A stretch of DNA of 59,807 bases from Sphingomonadales bacterium UBA6174. Lineage in GTDB: Bacteria > Pseudomonadota > Alphaproteobacteria > Sphingomonadales > Sphingomonadaceae. Below are positions 23,974 to 33,235 of the stretch, piece after piece. A program made the position numbers and the translations under genes. Location: positions 1-59,807 of the forward strand of contig DITW01000073.1 in NCBI GenBank assembly GCA_002422945.1, read 5' to 3'. Under the pieces are notes generated by a model, which saw only the letters and a list, made by a program, of their open reading frames with translations, ran no database searches and was not told the origin of the DNA. Within the stretch, counting starts at the first letter, position 1; every line of letters begins with the position of its first letter.

Positions 23974-25602
23974 ATGCTCCGTTTGACAGATTTGAAACTG
24001 CCGCTCGATCACCCGAAAGAGGCGCTGGCCGGTGCGATTTGCACCAGACTTGGCGTGTCTGCCGATGAGGTGACGGGCTTTAATATTGTGCGCCGTGGCA
24101 ATGATGCGCGCAAGAAATCCGCGATCCAGATGGTCTATGCCGTGGATGTCGCGTTGACGAATGAGGCGGCGGTGCTCGCCCGTCTGGCCGATGATCCGCA
24201 TGTCCGGCCCACGCCCGATACCGCCTATCGCTTCGTCACCAAGGCACCCGCCGATTATAAGGCCCTACGTCCGGTCGTGATCGGGGCGGGGCCGTGCGGG
24301 TTGCTCGCGGCGTTGGTGTTGGCGCAGATGGGCTTTCGTCCGATCATTATCGAACGCGGCAAGGCGGTGCGCGAACGGACCAAGGACACTTGGGGCCTAT
24401 GGCGGCGCGGCGTGCTTGACCCGGAATCCAACGTCCAGTTCGGCGAAGGCGGCGCAGGCACGTTTTCGGATGGCAAGCTCTATAGCCGGATCAAGGACCC
24501 GCGCCATTTGGGGCGCAAGGTGCTGACCGAGTTCGTCAAGGCCGGTGCGCCTGCTGAAATCCTGACCGAAGCCCATCCCCATATCGGCACGTTCCGGCTG
24601 GTGACGATGGTGATGAGCATCCGCGAAACGATTGAGGCGCTGGGCGGCGAATATCGCTTTCAGACGCGGGTCGATGATGTCGACATTGCGGTTGCCGCAG
24701 ATGGCACGCGCAAGATGCAGGGGCTGAAACTCAGCACCGGCGAATATCTGCCCGCCGAACAGGTGATCCTCGCCGTTGGCCATAGCGCGCGCGACACGTT
24801 CCAGATGCTTCATGATCGCGGCGTCTATGTGGAGGCCAAGCCCTTTGCGGTGGGTGTGCGGATCGAACATCCGCAATCATGGATCGACAAGGCGCGTTAT
24901 GGTGCCTCTGCCGGTCATCCCGATCTGGGGGCGGCGGCCTATAGCCTGTCGCACAAGGCCAGCAATGGCCGCACGGTCTATAGCTTTTGCATGTGTCCGG
25001 GCGGCACGGTCGTTGCGGCCACGTCCGAAGAAGGGCGCGTTGTCACCAATGGCATGAGCCAATATTCGCGGGCCGAACGCAATGCCAATTCCGGCCTTGT
25101 CGTCGATATCGATCCGATGCGCGATTATCCGGGCGGGCCGATGGCGGGCATCGCGTTTCAGCGCCATTGGGAATCGCTCGCTTATGTGGCCGGTGGATCG
25201 ACCTATGCCGCGCCGGGGCAGCGGCTGGGCGATTTCCTCGCGGGCCGGGCGTCGACCGCATTGGGGAGCGTGATCCCGTCTTATCGCCCGAATGTGTATC
25301 CGACCGATCTGAAGCAATGCCTGCCCGATTTCGTGGTGGAGGCGATCCGCGAGGCCTTGCCGGTCTTTGGGCGGCAGTTGCCGGGCTATGACCATCCTGA
25401 TGTCGTGCTGACGGGCGTGGAGACGCGCACATCGTCGCCGGTGCGCTTTACGCGCGGCAAGGACTGCCAGAGCCTGAACACCATCGGGCTATATCCGGCA
25501 GGCGAGGGCGCGGGCTATGCGGGCGGGATTCTCTCGGCGGCAGTCGATGGCATCCGCGTGGCGGAGACGCTGGCGCTCAAATTGGTGCCGCAACAGGGCT
25601 GA
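23974..25602 (+). CDS. FAD-dependent dehydrogenase (COG2509-like)
   Basis: A 542-residue flavoprotein. A novel N-terminal domain of about 95 residues precedes the dinucleotide-binding motif PVVIGAGPCGLLAALVLAQMG (about residues 100-120). Downstream features are ESNVQFGEGGAGTFSDGKLYSRIKDP, QVILAVGHSARDTFQML and a C-terminal FAD-binding part GLYPAGEGAGYAGGILSAAVDGI. This matches a conserved group of uncharacterised dehydrogenases whose N-terminal domain resembles a THUMP-like or ferredoxin-like fold. The substrate is unknown. AAAGGGGCGG precedes the ATG. Confidence 0.85.
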   Translation: MLRLTDLKLPLDHPKEALAGAICTRLGVSADEVTGFNIVRRGNDARKKSAIQMVYAVDVALTNEAAVLARLADDPHVRPTPDTAYRFVTKAPADYKALRPVVIGAGPCGLLAALVLAQMGFRPIIIERGKAVRERTKDTWGLWRRGVLDPESNVQFGEGGAGTFSDGKLYSRIKDPRHLGRKVLTEFVKAGAPAEILTEAHPHIGTFRLVTMVMSIRETIEALGGEYRFQTRVDDVDIAVAADGTRKMQGLKLSTGEYLPAEQVILAVGHSARDTFQMLHDRGVYVEAKPFAVGVRIEHPQSWIDKARYGASAGHPDLGAAAYSLSHKASNGRTVYSFCMCPGGTVVAATSEEGRVVTNGMSQYSRAERNANSGLVVDIDPMRDYPGGPMAGIAFQRHWESLAYVAGGSTYAAPGQRLGDFLAGRASTALGSVIPSYRPNVYPTDLKQCLPDFVVEAIREALPVFGRQLPGYDHPDVVLTGVETRTSSPVRFTRGKDCQSLNTIGLYPAGEGAGYAGGILSAAVDGIRVAETLALKLVPQQG

Positions 25603-25617
25603 TTTGGCGCCGGGGCC

Positions 25618-26013
25618 TCAACCCCGAGCATGTTTGCGGGCCAGCGCAATGCCCGCCAGATTTTGCGACCGCCCGACATGGCGCAGTGTCAATCGGGTGA
25701 ACTGGCTGGCCAGATTGTTGAACGCAGCCAGATGGATTTTCAGCACAGACGTGCGGCATTTCCACTGGCCCTTGGCCTGTTGGATGACCAACATGGAATC
25801 ACCCACTAGGTCGAGATCATCCGCACCCAGCGTGATGGCGATTTCAAGGGCGTAGAGCAGTGCCAGCCACTCCGCATCATTGTTGGTGCCGGTGCCGATG
25901 TCATGGCGCTCATAGACCTGCCCACGCGCCACCACGGCGATTTCCATCGGGCCGGGATTGGGGCGACAGCCGCCATCGAAGAATAATCTCAGCCGTTGGC
26001 GATGCTCAGTCAT
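25618..26013 (-). CDS. RNase H-like domain protein lacking the fourth acidic residue
   Basis: A 131-residue protein with the RNase HI fold: LRLFFDGGCRPNPGPMEIAVV (Asp13), TGTNNDAEWLALLYALEIAI (Glu48), LDLVGDSMLVIQQAKGQWKC (Asp72) and RHVGRSQNLAG (His112, Asn118). The fourth metal-binding Asp of active RNase HI would be near residue 121, where Gly is found (NLAG in place of N-x-AD). It could be a low-activity or inactive member, or use another residue. The ATG at 26013 gives the standard start. It is close to the 3' end of the flavoprotein gene, in the opposite direction. Confidence 0.82.
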   Translation of the reverse strand: MTEHRQRLRLFFDGGCRPNPGPMEIAVVARGQVYERHDIGTGTNNDAEWLALLYALEIAITLGADDLDLVGDSMLVIQQAKGQWKCRTSVLKIHLAAFNNLASQFTRLTLRHVGRSQNLAGIALARKHARG

Positions 26014-26124
26014 GGGTGCGGGTGCCTTATCAAAGGGCTGCAATGAAGCTATCAAAACACCATATATAGCATGAATTCTATGAAAATAGATTGATAATTA
26101 TTGAATTCAATGCCTACTTAATTT

Positions 26125-27114
26125 TTATAGAAAGTGAATTGTAGGTTTTTCGCTGCCTATTTCAAATTGAATTTTCTTAATTGGAATATTTAGGCGCGTA
26201 CAAAATAATTGAGCATATTCTAAATTTTCATTGCTAACGCGCTGTCCGACGATAATGGTACTTGGTGGTGGCATGTCATGGTTGCGGTTTGCATTGCTGG
26301 GGCCGGAGGGGTGTACAATTCGCCATTCCTGTTCATATTCCCATTCGATTTTTTTCATCAAACAAACGTAGATGCCAAAATAATTGTTAAAATTTGGCCT
26401 GAGTTTCGACAGATAGCGGCTGATATCGCGCAGTCTCTTACGGTAAAAAACCGGAAAACAAAGTCTCCTCCGCAAATTGTTATAAGCTATTTTTTCAAAA
26501 TTATATTCGATGCAAAATCCAGTATGTGACGCCGCATAATGCGCCCACATCAGTTGAGATGTAGGGTCAGCTGAGAGGGACAGAACGCTGAAACCGTTTT
26601 GAAGGAGATCTGACATTTGTTGAACAGCATCGGTGTTCATTTCCTGCTTTAATAGGGAAATAAAATTTTGGGCAGCTTCGCGCATGTCGCATGGTAACTG
26701 TGCAATCAAAGGCGCGTAAACATTGCTTTCCCACTCCGATAAATTAATTGGATTTGTGATTTCTGGAGGGTGCCACGTGCCTCCTGACTGTTCGATTTGC
26801 CGAATGTGTGCAATGTCAGCCAAGCATTCCTCAGCACTCTGTCGTTGGACAGGGAGGTGGTTGTGGTTGAATTTTGCCGTTGTATCTAAGGGGTCGTTGA
26901 AATTATTTGGACTGGAGAACCATAGTTTGCCTTGTTCCAGCCCGGTTATATGGTGCGAATTTGAAAAATCACGATACTTGTATAGCTTGTTAGGAATGTG
27001 TGGATTTTTGGCGCTGAAGCCAGTCTCAATTTTTCTCTGCTGCCCCGAGTAAGGAAACAGGCATTTGATCATCTCTTTATGCCATGTTTGTAAAGCCATC
27101 GGATTTGGGTTCAT
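26125..27114 (-). CDS. DUF2971 domain-containing protein (AT-rich, likely acquired)
   Basis: A 329-residue protein of the DUF2971 family. Family motifs are visible in order: PNKLYKYRDFSN, GLEQGKLWFSSPNNFNDPLD, the MWAHYAASHTGFCIEYNF segment and KKIEWEYEQEWRIV near the C-terminus. The biochemical activity of DUF2971 is not established; the proteins occur patchily in bacteria and are often found in variable genome regions. The gene is much richer in A+T than its neighbours, with a different codon use, and lies 250 bases from tRNA-Glu, which supports horizontal origin. No integrase is next to it. Confidence 0.82.
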   Translation of the reverse strand: MNPNPMALQTWHKEMIKCLFPYSGQQRKIETGFSAKNPHIPNKLYKYRDFSNSHHITGLEQGKLWFSSPNNFNDPLDTTAKFNHNHLPVQRQSAEECLADIAHIRQIEQSGGTWHPPEITNPINLSEWESNVYAPLIAQLPCDMREAAQNFISLLKQEMNTDAVQQMSDLLQNGFSVLSLSADPTSQLMWAHYAASHTGFCIEYNFEKIAYNNLRRRLCFPVFYRKRLRDISRYLSKLRPNFNNYFGIYVCLMKKIEWEYEQEWRIVHPSGPSNANRNHDMPPPSTIIVGQRVSNENLEYAQLFCTRLNIPIKKIQFEIGSEKPTIHFL

Positions 27115-27138
27115 GTGCTTGGCGTCCTATACAGCGCA

Positions 27139-27162
27139 TTGATAAAATATTATTATTATCAA
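27139..27162 (-). promoter_or_regulatory. AT-rich palindrome before the DUF2971 gene
   Basis: TTGATAA (27139-27145) and TTATCAA (27156-27162) form a 7-bp inverted repeat around a 10-base AT-only spacer, 25 bases upstream of the DUF2971 start. It may be an operator or overlap the promoter. The rest of 27163-27364 holds no gene that I can support. Confidence 0.4.
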
Positions 27163-27364
27163 ATTCTTGGCAGGTGGCGTCCGCTGTCTGGAGGCTGTGT
27201 TCTTCATGGTTTATCGTAAATGTCACCATGCTAGATAATCCACGGACATAGACTTAGGCGTCAATAGACGCCAAATTTATGGCTGAAGGGATTTGAGGTT
27301 GTGTTAGTTTCACCAGCCAGATCGCTTGCCCTCTTGCATCCCGCAGATGGGCAAAGCGTTGAAA

Positions 27365-27440
27365 TGGTGACCCCTACGGGAATCGAACCCGTGTTTCAGC
27401 CGTGAAAGGGCCGCGTCCTAGACCGCTAGACGAAGGGGCC
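27365..27440 (-). tRNA. tRNA-Glu (anticodon TTC)
   Basis: A 76-nt tRNA gene with encoded CCA. The acceptor stem GGCCCCT pairs with AGGGGTC (one G-U pair), the anticodon loop reads CTTTCAC (anticodon TTC) and the T-arm ACGGGTTCGATTCCCGT is intact. It lies between recJ and the AT-rich DUF2971 gene. Confidence 0.96.
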
Positions 27441-27523
27441 ACATCGCTGTGGTGAAGGGGCCTTTACGGGGTGACTCAGGAGTGGTCAACCCCCGCAAAG
27501 GCGATTTTTGATTTAGCTGTGGA

Positions 27524-29278
27524 TCAATCTGCAAAAGCCGCATCGTCGATATGCATTTCTGCGGCCGGACGGCTGCCCCAATCGTCCTTCTTGATACGTC
27601 CCGCCAGCCACAAGCGACGGTCGCGCGGCAGGGCCAACAGGGTCTGGCCAAGTTCCTGATCCGCCAGACGGAAGCCCATTGCCTTGAACGACCCGCCATC
27701 GTCGCCGCTGACGATCATCCGGAGATGGTTCTGCCCGACAATATCCGCCTTCACGATCCGGACCGGCCCGGTAACGATGCGCGGCGCGGGCCAGCCCATG
27801 CCAAATGGTCCGGCGGCCTCCAATTGTTCGGCGAGGCCGGGATTGATTCCGCGCGGCGCGGTGATGGTGTCGACCAAGAGCATCCGATCAAGGCTCGCCG
27901 CCGCGACATCGCCCGCCAAACGCTCATTGAGGAAATGGGTGAGGCCGTCGACCTGATCGGCGTTGATCGTGAGGCCCGCCGCCATCGCATGGCCGCCACC
28001 GCCGACCAACAGGCCGTGATCGCGGGCCGCCAGCACGGCAGCGCCGAGATCGACCCCGGTGATCGACCGGCCAGAGCCTTTGCCCACGCCGTCTTCATCA
28101 ATGGCGATGACAATAGCGGGGCGGTTGAATTTTTCTTTCAGCCGCCCGGCGACAATGCCGATCACGCCGGGGTGCCAGCCTTGTCCTGTCGCGACGATGA
28201 CCGGCATATTGGCCTGCGATACGCATGCCGCCTCGGCCTGTTCCTGCACCTGCGCCTCAATCGCGCGGCGTTCTTCGTTCAGCCGGTTCAGCTCTGCCGA
28301 AATTTCGCGGGCCTCATCTTCATCTTCGGTGATGAGCAGGCGGACGCCGAGATCCGATTTGCCGACACGCCCGCCCGCATTGATGCGCGGACCAAGGGCA
28401 AAGCCAAGATCGCTGCATTGCGGGGCGCGTTCGAGCCGTGCCGCCGACAACAAGGCGTTCAGGCCAATGTTGCGGCGATTGGCCATAACCTTCAACCCTT
28501 GCGCCACAAAGGCGCGGTTGAGGCCCTTCAACGCCGCGACATCGGCAACCGTGCCAAGCGCGACAATATCGAGCAGCGGCAGGATCGACGGTTCGGGCTG
28601 GCTGACAAAGCGCCCACGCCCACGCAATTCGCGCACTAAGGCTGCTGCCAGCAAAAAGGCGACCCCCACGGCGGCGAGATGGCCATGCAGCGCGGCCTCG
28701 GGATGTTCATCCAGCCGGTTCGGATTGACCAGCGCCAGCGCCTCTGGCAGCGCCGCCACGCATTGATGGTGATCGACGACCATGACATCCAGCCCGGCAG
28801 CCTTGGCCATGCCCAGCGCCTCAAATGCCTGTGCGCCGCAATCGACGGTGACGACCAGTTGCGCGCCCTGTTGGCCAAGCTCGACCAAAGCCTTGCCGGA
28901 CGGGCCATAGCCTTCCAGCAAACGGTCGGGGATGTAATAGCCCGCCTGATTACCCAAGGCGCGCAACAGGCGGATCAGCACCGCCGCCGATGTCGCACCA
29001 TCGACGTCATAATCGCCGAAAATGACCACGCGCTCATTGCGCTCGACTGCATCCGCCAGTCTTTTGGCGGCGGTCTCCATGTCTTGAAACAGCGACGGGT
29101 CGGGCATGAAATCGCGGATCGTCGGGTGGCGATGGCGGTCGAGATCATGTGGCGGGACACCTCTGCCCAGTAACAGGCTATCCAATAACTGGTCGGGGGT
29201 GCCGTCATTGGCCAGATAACGCCAGTGCCACGCTTGGCCTGTCATGGAGGTCGGGATCGATTGGATTTTTGGACGCAT
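27524..29278 (-). CDS. recJ: Single-stranded-DNA-specific exonuclease RecJ
   Basis: A 584-residue 5'-3' ssDNA exonuclease of recombination and mismatch repair. The DHH phosphoesterase motifs are present: VIFGDYDVDGATSA (residues 86-99), TVDCGAQAFEAL, MVVDHHQC (Asp169-His170-His171) and the DHHA1 domain with GGGGHAMAAGLTI. The C-terminal OB-fold is present. The ATG at 29278 gives the usual start; the frame is open upstream to 29383 but would overlap the divergent aldehyde dehydrogenase start. Confidence 0.94.
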   Translation of the reverse strand: MRPKIQSIPTSMTGQAWHWRYLANDGTPDQLLDSLLLGRGVPPHDLDRHRHPTIRDFMPDPSLFQDMETAAKRLADAVERNERVVIFGDYDVDGATSAAVLIRLLRALGNQAGYYIPDRLLEGYGPSGKALVELGQQGAQLVVTVDCGAQAFEALGMAKAAGLDVMVVDHHQCVAALPEALALVNPNRLDEHPEAALHGHLAAVGVAFLLAAALVRELRGRGRFVSQPEPSILPLLDIVALGTVADVAALKGLNRAFVAQGLKVMANRRNIGLNALLSAARLERAPQCSDLGFALGPRINAGGRVGKSDLGVRLLITEDEDEAREISAELNRLNEERRAIEAQVQEQAEAACVSQANMPVIVATGQGWHPGVIGIVAGRLKEKFNRPAIVIAIDEDGVGKGSGRSITGVDLGAAVLAARDHGLLVGGGGHAMAAGLTINADQVDGLTHFLNERLAGDVAAASLDRMLLVDTITAPRGINPGLAEQLEAAGPFGMGWPAPRIVTGPVRIVKADIVGQNHLRMIVSGDDGGSFKAMGFRLADQELGQTLLALPRDRRLWLAGRIKKDDWGSRPAAEMHIDDAAFAD

Positions 29279-29367
29279 GAGACAAGCCTTATGCCGTCGC
29301 GGGGAGACTGTCCATTGCCTCTGCATGGCGGAGGATATAACGCCCGATAATCCCGCAGGAGGCACAG

Positions 29368-30783
29368 ATGGACGCATTGGCACATTATATCGACGGGCAA
29401 TGGGTGCAGAGCCAAGGCCGCAGCCAAGACATCGTCAATCCGTCCACGCGCACGGTGATTGGACGGGTCGCGCTTGGCACCGTGGAAGAGGGTGAGGCGG
29501 CTATCATGGCGGCGCGGCGGGCCTTCCCCGCATGGTCCGCGACCAGTGTCGACACGCGCCTTGGCTATTTGCGGGCGATTCATGATGCGCTGGTGGCGCG
29601 CAATGCGGAAATGGCGGACCTTATTTCATTGGAAATGGGCGCGCCGCGCTGGCTCGCGCATGAGGCGCAGGCTCCGTCCGGTGCGCAGCAGTTTCGTGAA
29701 ACGATCAAGGCGGCAGAAAACTATCAGTTCGAATATGCGATGGGCCGCACGCTTATCCGCCGCGAAGCGATGGGCGTCTGTGCCTTGATTACACCTTGGA
29801 ATTGGCCACTCAATCAGGTGGCGGCCAAGGTCGCCCCGGCATTGGCGGCGGGGTGTTGTATGGTGCTGAAACCGAGCGAATTGGCCCCGCTCGATGCCTA
29901 TTTGTTCGCGCAGATCGTGGATGAGGCGGGGGTGCCGCCGGGGGTGTTCAACCTTGTGTTTGGCGATGGCGCGACTTTGGGCGATGCGCTGACCAATCAC
30001 AACCAAGTGGACATGGTCTCCTTCACCGGATCGACCCGTGCAGGCATGGCGATTGCGACTAATGCCGCGCGAACGATCAAACGGGTGGCGCTCGAACTGG
30101 GCGGGAAATCGGCCAATATCATCCTGCCCGATGCCGATCTGGCGGTTGCCATTCCATCCAGCATCACGACCTGCATGAACAATAGCGGGCAAAGCTGCAT
30201 CGCAGCGACAAGGTTGTTGGTGCCGAGAACTCGTTATGACGAGGTGAAGGCGCTCGCCAAGCAGGTGGCAGAGGCGATGACGCTCGGTCCGCCCATTAGC
30301 AATGCGGAGATAGGGCCGATTGCCAATGAGGCGCAATATCGACGCGTGCTGGATCATATCGCCCGGGCCAAGGCGGATGGGGCGGAATTGATTGCGGGTG
30401 GGGGCGATTGCCCGGCGGCGCTTGCGCCGGGGCTGTTCGTGCCGGTCACGATCTTTGGGCAGGTCACGCCCGATATGTCGATTGCGCAAGACGAAATCTT
30501 CGGCCCGGTGCTGGCGATCATGCCCTATGACACGGTCGAGCAGGCCATTCGCATCGCCAATGACACGCCCTATGGCCTTTCGGGGCAGGTATGGGGCAAG
30601 GATCATGCGGCGGCGCTGGAGGTGGCTAAGCGGCTACGCACGGGCATGGTGCATGTGAACGGTGCGCCGCTCGATCCTGCAGCCCCCTTTGGCGGGTATA
30701 AAATGTCTGGCCTTGGTCGCGAATGGGGCGTGCAAGGGCTGGAGGAATTTCTGGAGGTCAAATCGGTCGCTGGCGGCGCCTAA
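29368..30783 (+). CDS. Aldehyde dehydrogenase family protein
   Basis: A 471-residue NAD(P)-dependent aldehyde dehydrogenase. The catalytic Cys lies in NNSGQSCIAATRL and the general-base Glu in RVALELGGKSANII; the cofactor-binding ITPWNWPLNQVAAKVAPALAAGC and FTGSTRAG motifs are intact, and the C-terminal PFGGYKMSGLGREWG is typical. The substrate is not predictable; the sequence is of the broad group that includes betaine- and semialdehyde-type enzymes. A strong GCAGGAGG precedes the ATG. Divergent from recJ, 89 bases apart. Confidence 0.93.
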   Translation: MDALAHYIDGQWVQSQGRSQDIVNPSTRTVIGRVALGTVEEGEAAIMAARRAFPAWSATSVDTRLGYLRAIHDALVARNAEMADLISLEMGAPRWLAHEAQAPSGAQQFRETIKAAENYQFEYAMGRTLIRREAMGVCALITPWNWPLNQVAAKVAPALAAGCCMVLKPSELAPLDAYLFAQIVDEAGVPPGVFNLVFGDGATLGDALTNHNQVDMVSFTGSTRAGMAIATNAARTIKRVALELGGKSANIILPDADLAVAIPSSITTCMNNSGQSCIAATRLLVPRTRYDEVKALAKQVAEAMTLGPPISNAEIGPIANEAQYRRVLDHIARAKADGAELIAGGGDCPAALAPGLFVPVTIFGQVTPDMSIAQDEIFGPVLAIMPYDTVEQAIRIANDTPYGLSGQVWGKDHAAALEVAKRLRTGMVHVNGAPLDPAAPFGGYKMSGLGREWGVQGLEEFLEVKSVAGGA

Positions 30784-30793
30784 GCCTGAGCCC

Positions 30794-32401
30794 CTAGGCC
30801 GGTTCGAAACTATCCGCCCGCGCTATGCGCCATTGATCGGCATAATATTCAAAACGGCAATCGCCGGTCAGCAATTCACCGGGGGAGAGATAATCGAACA
30901 CCCGGTCGAAAGTGCGAATTTCGGTCGGGCTGATCCGGCGGGCGAGGTGTTGCGGGCGGATCTTGGCCGGATGGTCCAGCCCCGCCGCCGCCAGCAATTC
31001 CGCCAGCACATGCAAATTGCGATCATGATACGCGCGAACGCGTTCGGCCTTGTCCTTTACTACCAATGCGCGTTGTCGGCCTGCATCCTGCGTCGCCACC
31101 CCGGATGGGCAGCTATTGTTGTGGCAAGACAGCGACTGGATGCAGCCCAAGGCAAACATATAGCCGCGCGCCGCATTGACCCAATCCGCGCCCAACGCCA
31201 ATGCGCGGGCGATGTCGAACGCGCTGATGATCCGGCCCGCCGCGCCGATCTTCACCTTGTCGCGCAAGCCTGCGCCAACAAGGCTGTTATGGACGAATAG
31301 CAGCCCCTCGCGCATCGGCGTGCCGATATGGTCGCTGAATTCCGCCGGAGCCGCCCCGGTGCCGCCTTCGCCGCCATCGACGACGACGAAATCTGGCACG
31401 ATCCCACTTTGGAGCATCGCCTTGACGATGGCCATGAATTCCCAGCCATGGCCGATGCACAGCTTGAACCCAACCGGCTTTCCGCCCGATAAGCGGCGCA
31501 ATTCGGCGATAAAGGCCAGCATCTCCAATGGCGTGGAAAAGGCCGAATGGTTGGGGGGCGAGATGCAATCCCGGCCCATCGGCACGCCACGGGTTATCGC
31601 GATTTCAGCCGTCAATTTCCGCGCGGGCAAGATGCCGCCATGGCCGGGCTTTGCGCCTTGGCTCAGCTTGACCTCGATCATCCGGACCTGCGGGGAGCTG
31701 GCTTGCAGTGCGAATTTTTCGGGATCGAACTGACCGTCCTCGGTGCGGCAGCCATAATAGCCGCTGGCAATCTGCCAGACGAGGTCGCCGCCAAATTCGC
31801 GGTGATAGGCGCTGATGCTGCCTTCGCCGGTATCATGGTAGAAATGGCCAAGCGCCGCGCCTTTATTGAGCGCGCGGATCGCATTGGGCGACAAGGCGCC
31901 GAAACTCATGGCCGAGATATTGAACACGCTCGCGGCATAGGGCTGGCTGCATTGGTCATTGCCGATCGTGATGCGAAAGCTGTCCGGGTCGGCAGGGGCA
32001 TGGGCGCGCGCCGAATGCTGGATGAATTCATAGCCGGTGTCATAAACATCACTGAGCGTGCCGAACGGTTGGTCCGACGAAACGCCTTTGGCGCGGCGAT
32101 AGACCATTGAACGCTGGGCGCGGGAAAAGGGGACGGGGGCGTTTTCGTCCTCGATCAGATATTGACGCAATTCAGGCCGCACCGTTTCCACCAGCCAGCG
32201 GACATGGCCGATCACCGGATAATTGCGCAGCACAGCATGTTCGGTCTGCAACATATCCCAGATGCCCAGCACGACCAGCATCCCGGCAAAGAGCGCAATC
32301 GCGATCCCCATCGGGCTATCGGCCCCAAGGCTAAGGCTCGCGATCAGCACAGCAATGCAGATGATGAAGCTGGTATAGCGGCCAAAAATCTGGCGGATCA
32401 T
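30794..32401 (-). CDS. Membrane-anchored FMN-binding glutamate-synthase-like protein
   Basis: A 535-residue protein with two hydrophobic segments at the N-terminus (about residues 8-25 and 29-47) followed by a glutamate synthase central/FMN barrel domain. Key parts are SPNAIRALNKGAALGHFYHDTGEGSIS, the VKLSQGAKPGHGG motif, DFVVVDGGEGGTGAAP and a Cys cluster (CIQSLSCHNNSCPSGVATQD) that in the true enzyme holds the Fe-S centre. The amidotransferase and GXGXG C-terminal domains of GltB are absent, so it is a stand-alone FMN oxidoreductase; its donor and acceptor are unknown. This is a known annotated family, usually listed as FMN-binding glutamate synthase. Confidence 0.88.
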   Translation of the reverse strand: MIRQIFGRYTSFIICIAVLIASLSLGADSPMGIAIALFAGMLVVLGIWDMLQTEHAVLRNYPVIGHVRWLVETVRPELRQYLIEDENAPVPFSRAQRSMVYRRAKGVSSDQPFGTLSDVYDTGYEFIQHSARAHAPADPDSFRITIGNDQCSQPYAASVFNISAMSFGALSPNAIRALNKGAALGHFYHDTGEGSISAYHREFGGDLVWQIASGYYGCRTEDGQFDPEKFALQASSPQVRMIEVKLSQGAKPGHGGILPARKLTAEIAITRGVPMGRDCISPPNHSAFSTPLEMLAFIAELRRLSGGKPVGFKLCIGHGWEFMAIVKAMLQSGIVPDFVVVDGGEGGTGAAPAEFSDHIGTPMREGLLFVHNSLVGAGLRDKVKIGAAGRIISAFDIARALALGADWVNAARGYMFALGCIQSLSCHNNSCPSGVATQDAGRQRALVVKDKAERVRAYHDRNLHVLAELLAAAGLDHPAKIRPQHLARRISPTEIRTFDRVFDYLSPGELLTGDCRFEYYADQWRIARADSFEPA

Positions 32402-32661
32402 GTCGAGTTGCCTTTCTCCCGATGGCCTGAAAACGGCAATCCGGCACTGCCATCATGCCTTATCGGTCCCGGCGGATGCAACTGTTCGCGATGCCGCTTC
32501 TTTTTTCATATTAAAATGTAATAATTTCAGTTTATTGTGATTATATTCTCGGATTTCTTCTCAAGAATGAAGCGGTGTTGCCGTTCGGGCAACGCAAGCT
32601 TGCAGTCATCGGAATCACCCGCCACATCTTAATAATGCATCTTAGTTTGTGCTGATAAATA

Positions 32662-33153
32662 TCAGTCTTTGCAGTTTATTGCGGCGGCATCGATGGCGGA
32701 TGCTGCGCCACGCAGGCGGTAGCTATCGGCAAAACCCTGTCCGGTGCTGGAGACCGCCTCCACGCTGATGCTGCGTCCAGACCGCATCGACTGGATGATC
32801 GCCAGATCTTGGCTGGCGCTCACCGCCCATGCATCCGATCCCCGTCCGGTCAGCGCGAAGCGGCGTTGATCGATGGTCGCGGTGATGCGGCTGCCGGGAC
32901 GCAGGTTGAACCTTAGGCGGACATGCAATTGGCCATAGGTTTTCTGCGCGGGGTAAAAACCAACCGACACAAAGGGCTTCCATTCCCGTCCGGGCATCGC
33001 GCTTGTTGGCCTTGCAATGGCAAAGCATCGGGGCGGTGCCTCGTCGCGAAATGCGCCCCAGCTGTGATAAATGCCCAATGTCTCCCGCGCATGCGCCGCC
33101 TGCCCGCCGATCAGGGCGAGCGACAGGATGAAAATAGGGGCGGTGCCGCGCAT
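32662..33153 (-). CDS. Secreted protein, IalB-like (invasion-associated locus B family)
   Basis: A 163-residue protein with a signal peptide (GTAPIFILSLALIGGQAAHA). The mature part has the pattern of the IalB-like family: a Trp/Cys early region (YHSWGAFRDEAPPRCFAIAR), FVSVGF, and near the C-terminus SMRSGRSISVEAVSSTGQGFADSYRLRGAASAIDAAAINC, where two Cys may pair. The family name comes from Bartonella; in free-living alphaproteobacteria its role is unknown. The upstream 32402-32661 gap belongs to the neighbouring glutamate-synthase-like gene and shows only AT-rich sequence and a small GTTGCC/GGCAAC hairpin. Confidence 0.7.
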   Translation of the reverse strand: MRGTAPIFILSLALIGGQAAHARETLGIYHSWGAFRDEAPPRCFAIARPTSAMPGREWKPFVSVGFYPAQKTYGQLHVRLRFNLRPGSRITATIDQRRFALTGRGSDAWAVSASQDLAIIQSMRSGRSISVEAVSSTGQGFADSYRLRGAASAIDAAAINCKD

Positions 33154-33235
33154 GGCTTAAGGCTCTACCGTCGATGAGGGGGGTAATGCAATCGCTCTAG
33201 GCGAAGCGGGCGGTTTCCGGTAAGGCTTCCGCCCC

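Noticed and set aside
26014..26124. Attachment-site repeat of tRNA-Glu at the far side of the DUF2971 gene
   Set aside because: No copy of the tRNA 3' end was found there; the region is only AT-rich.
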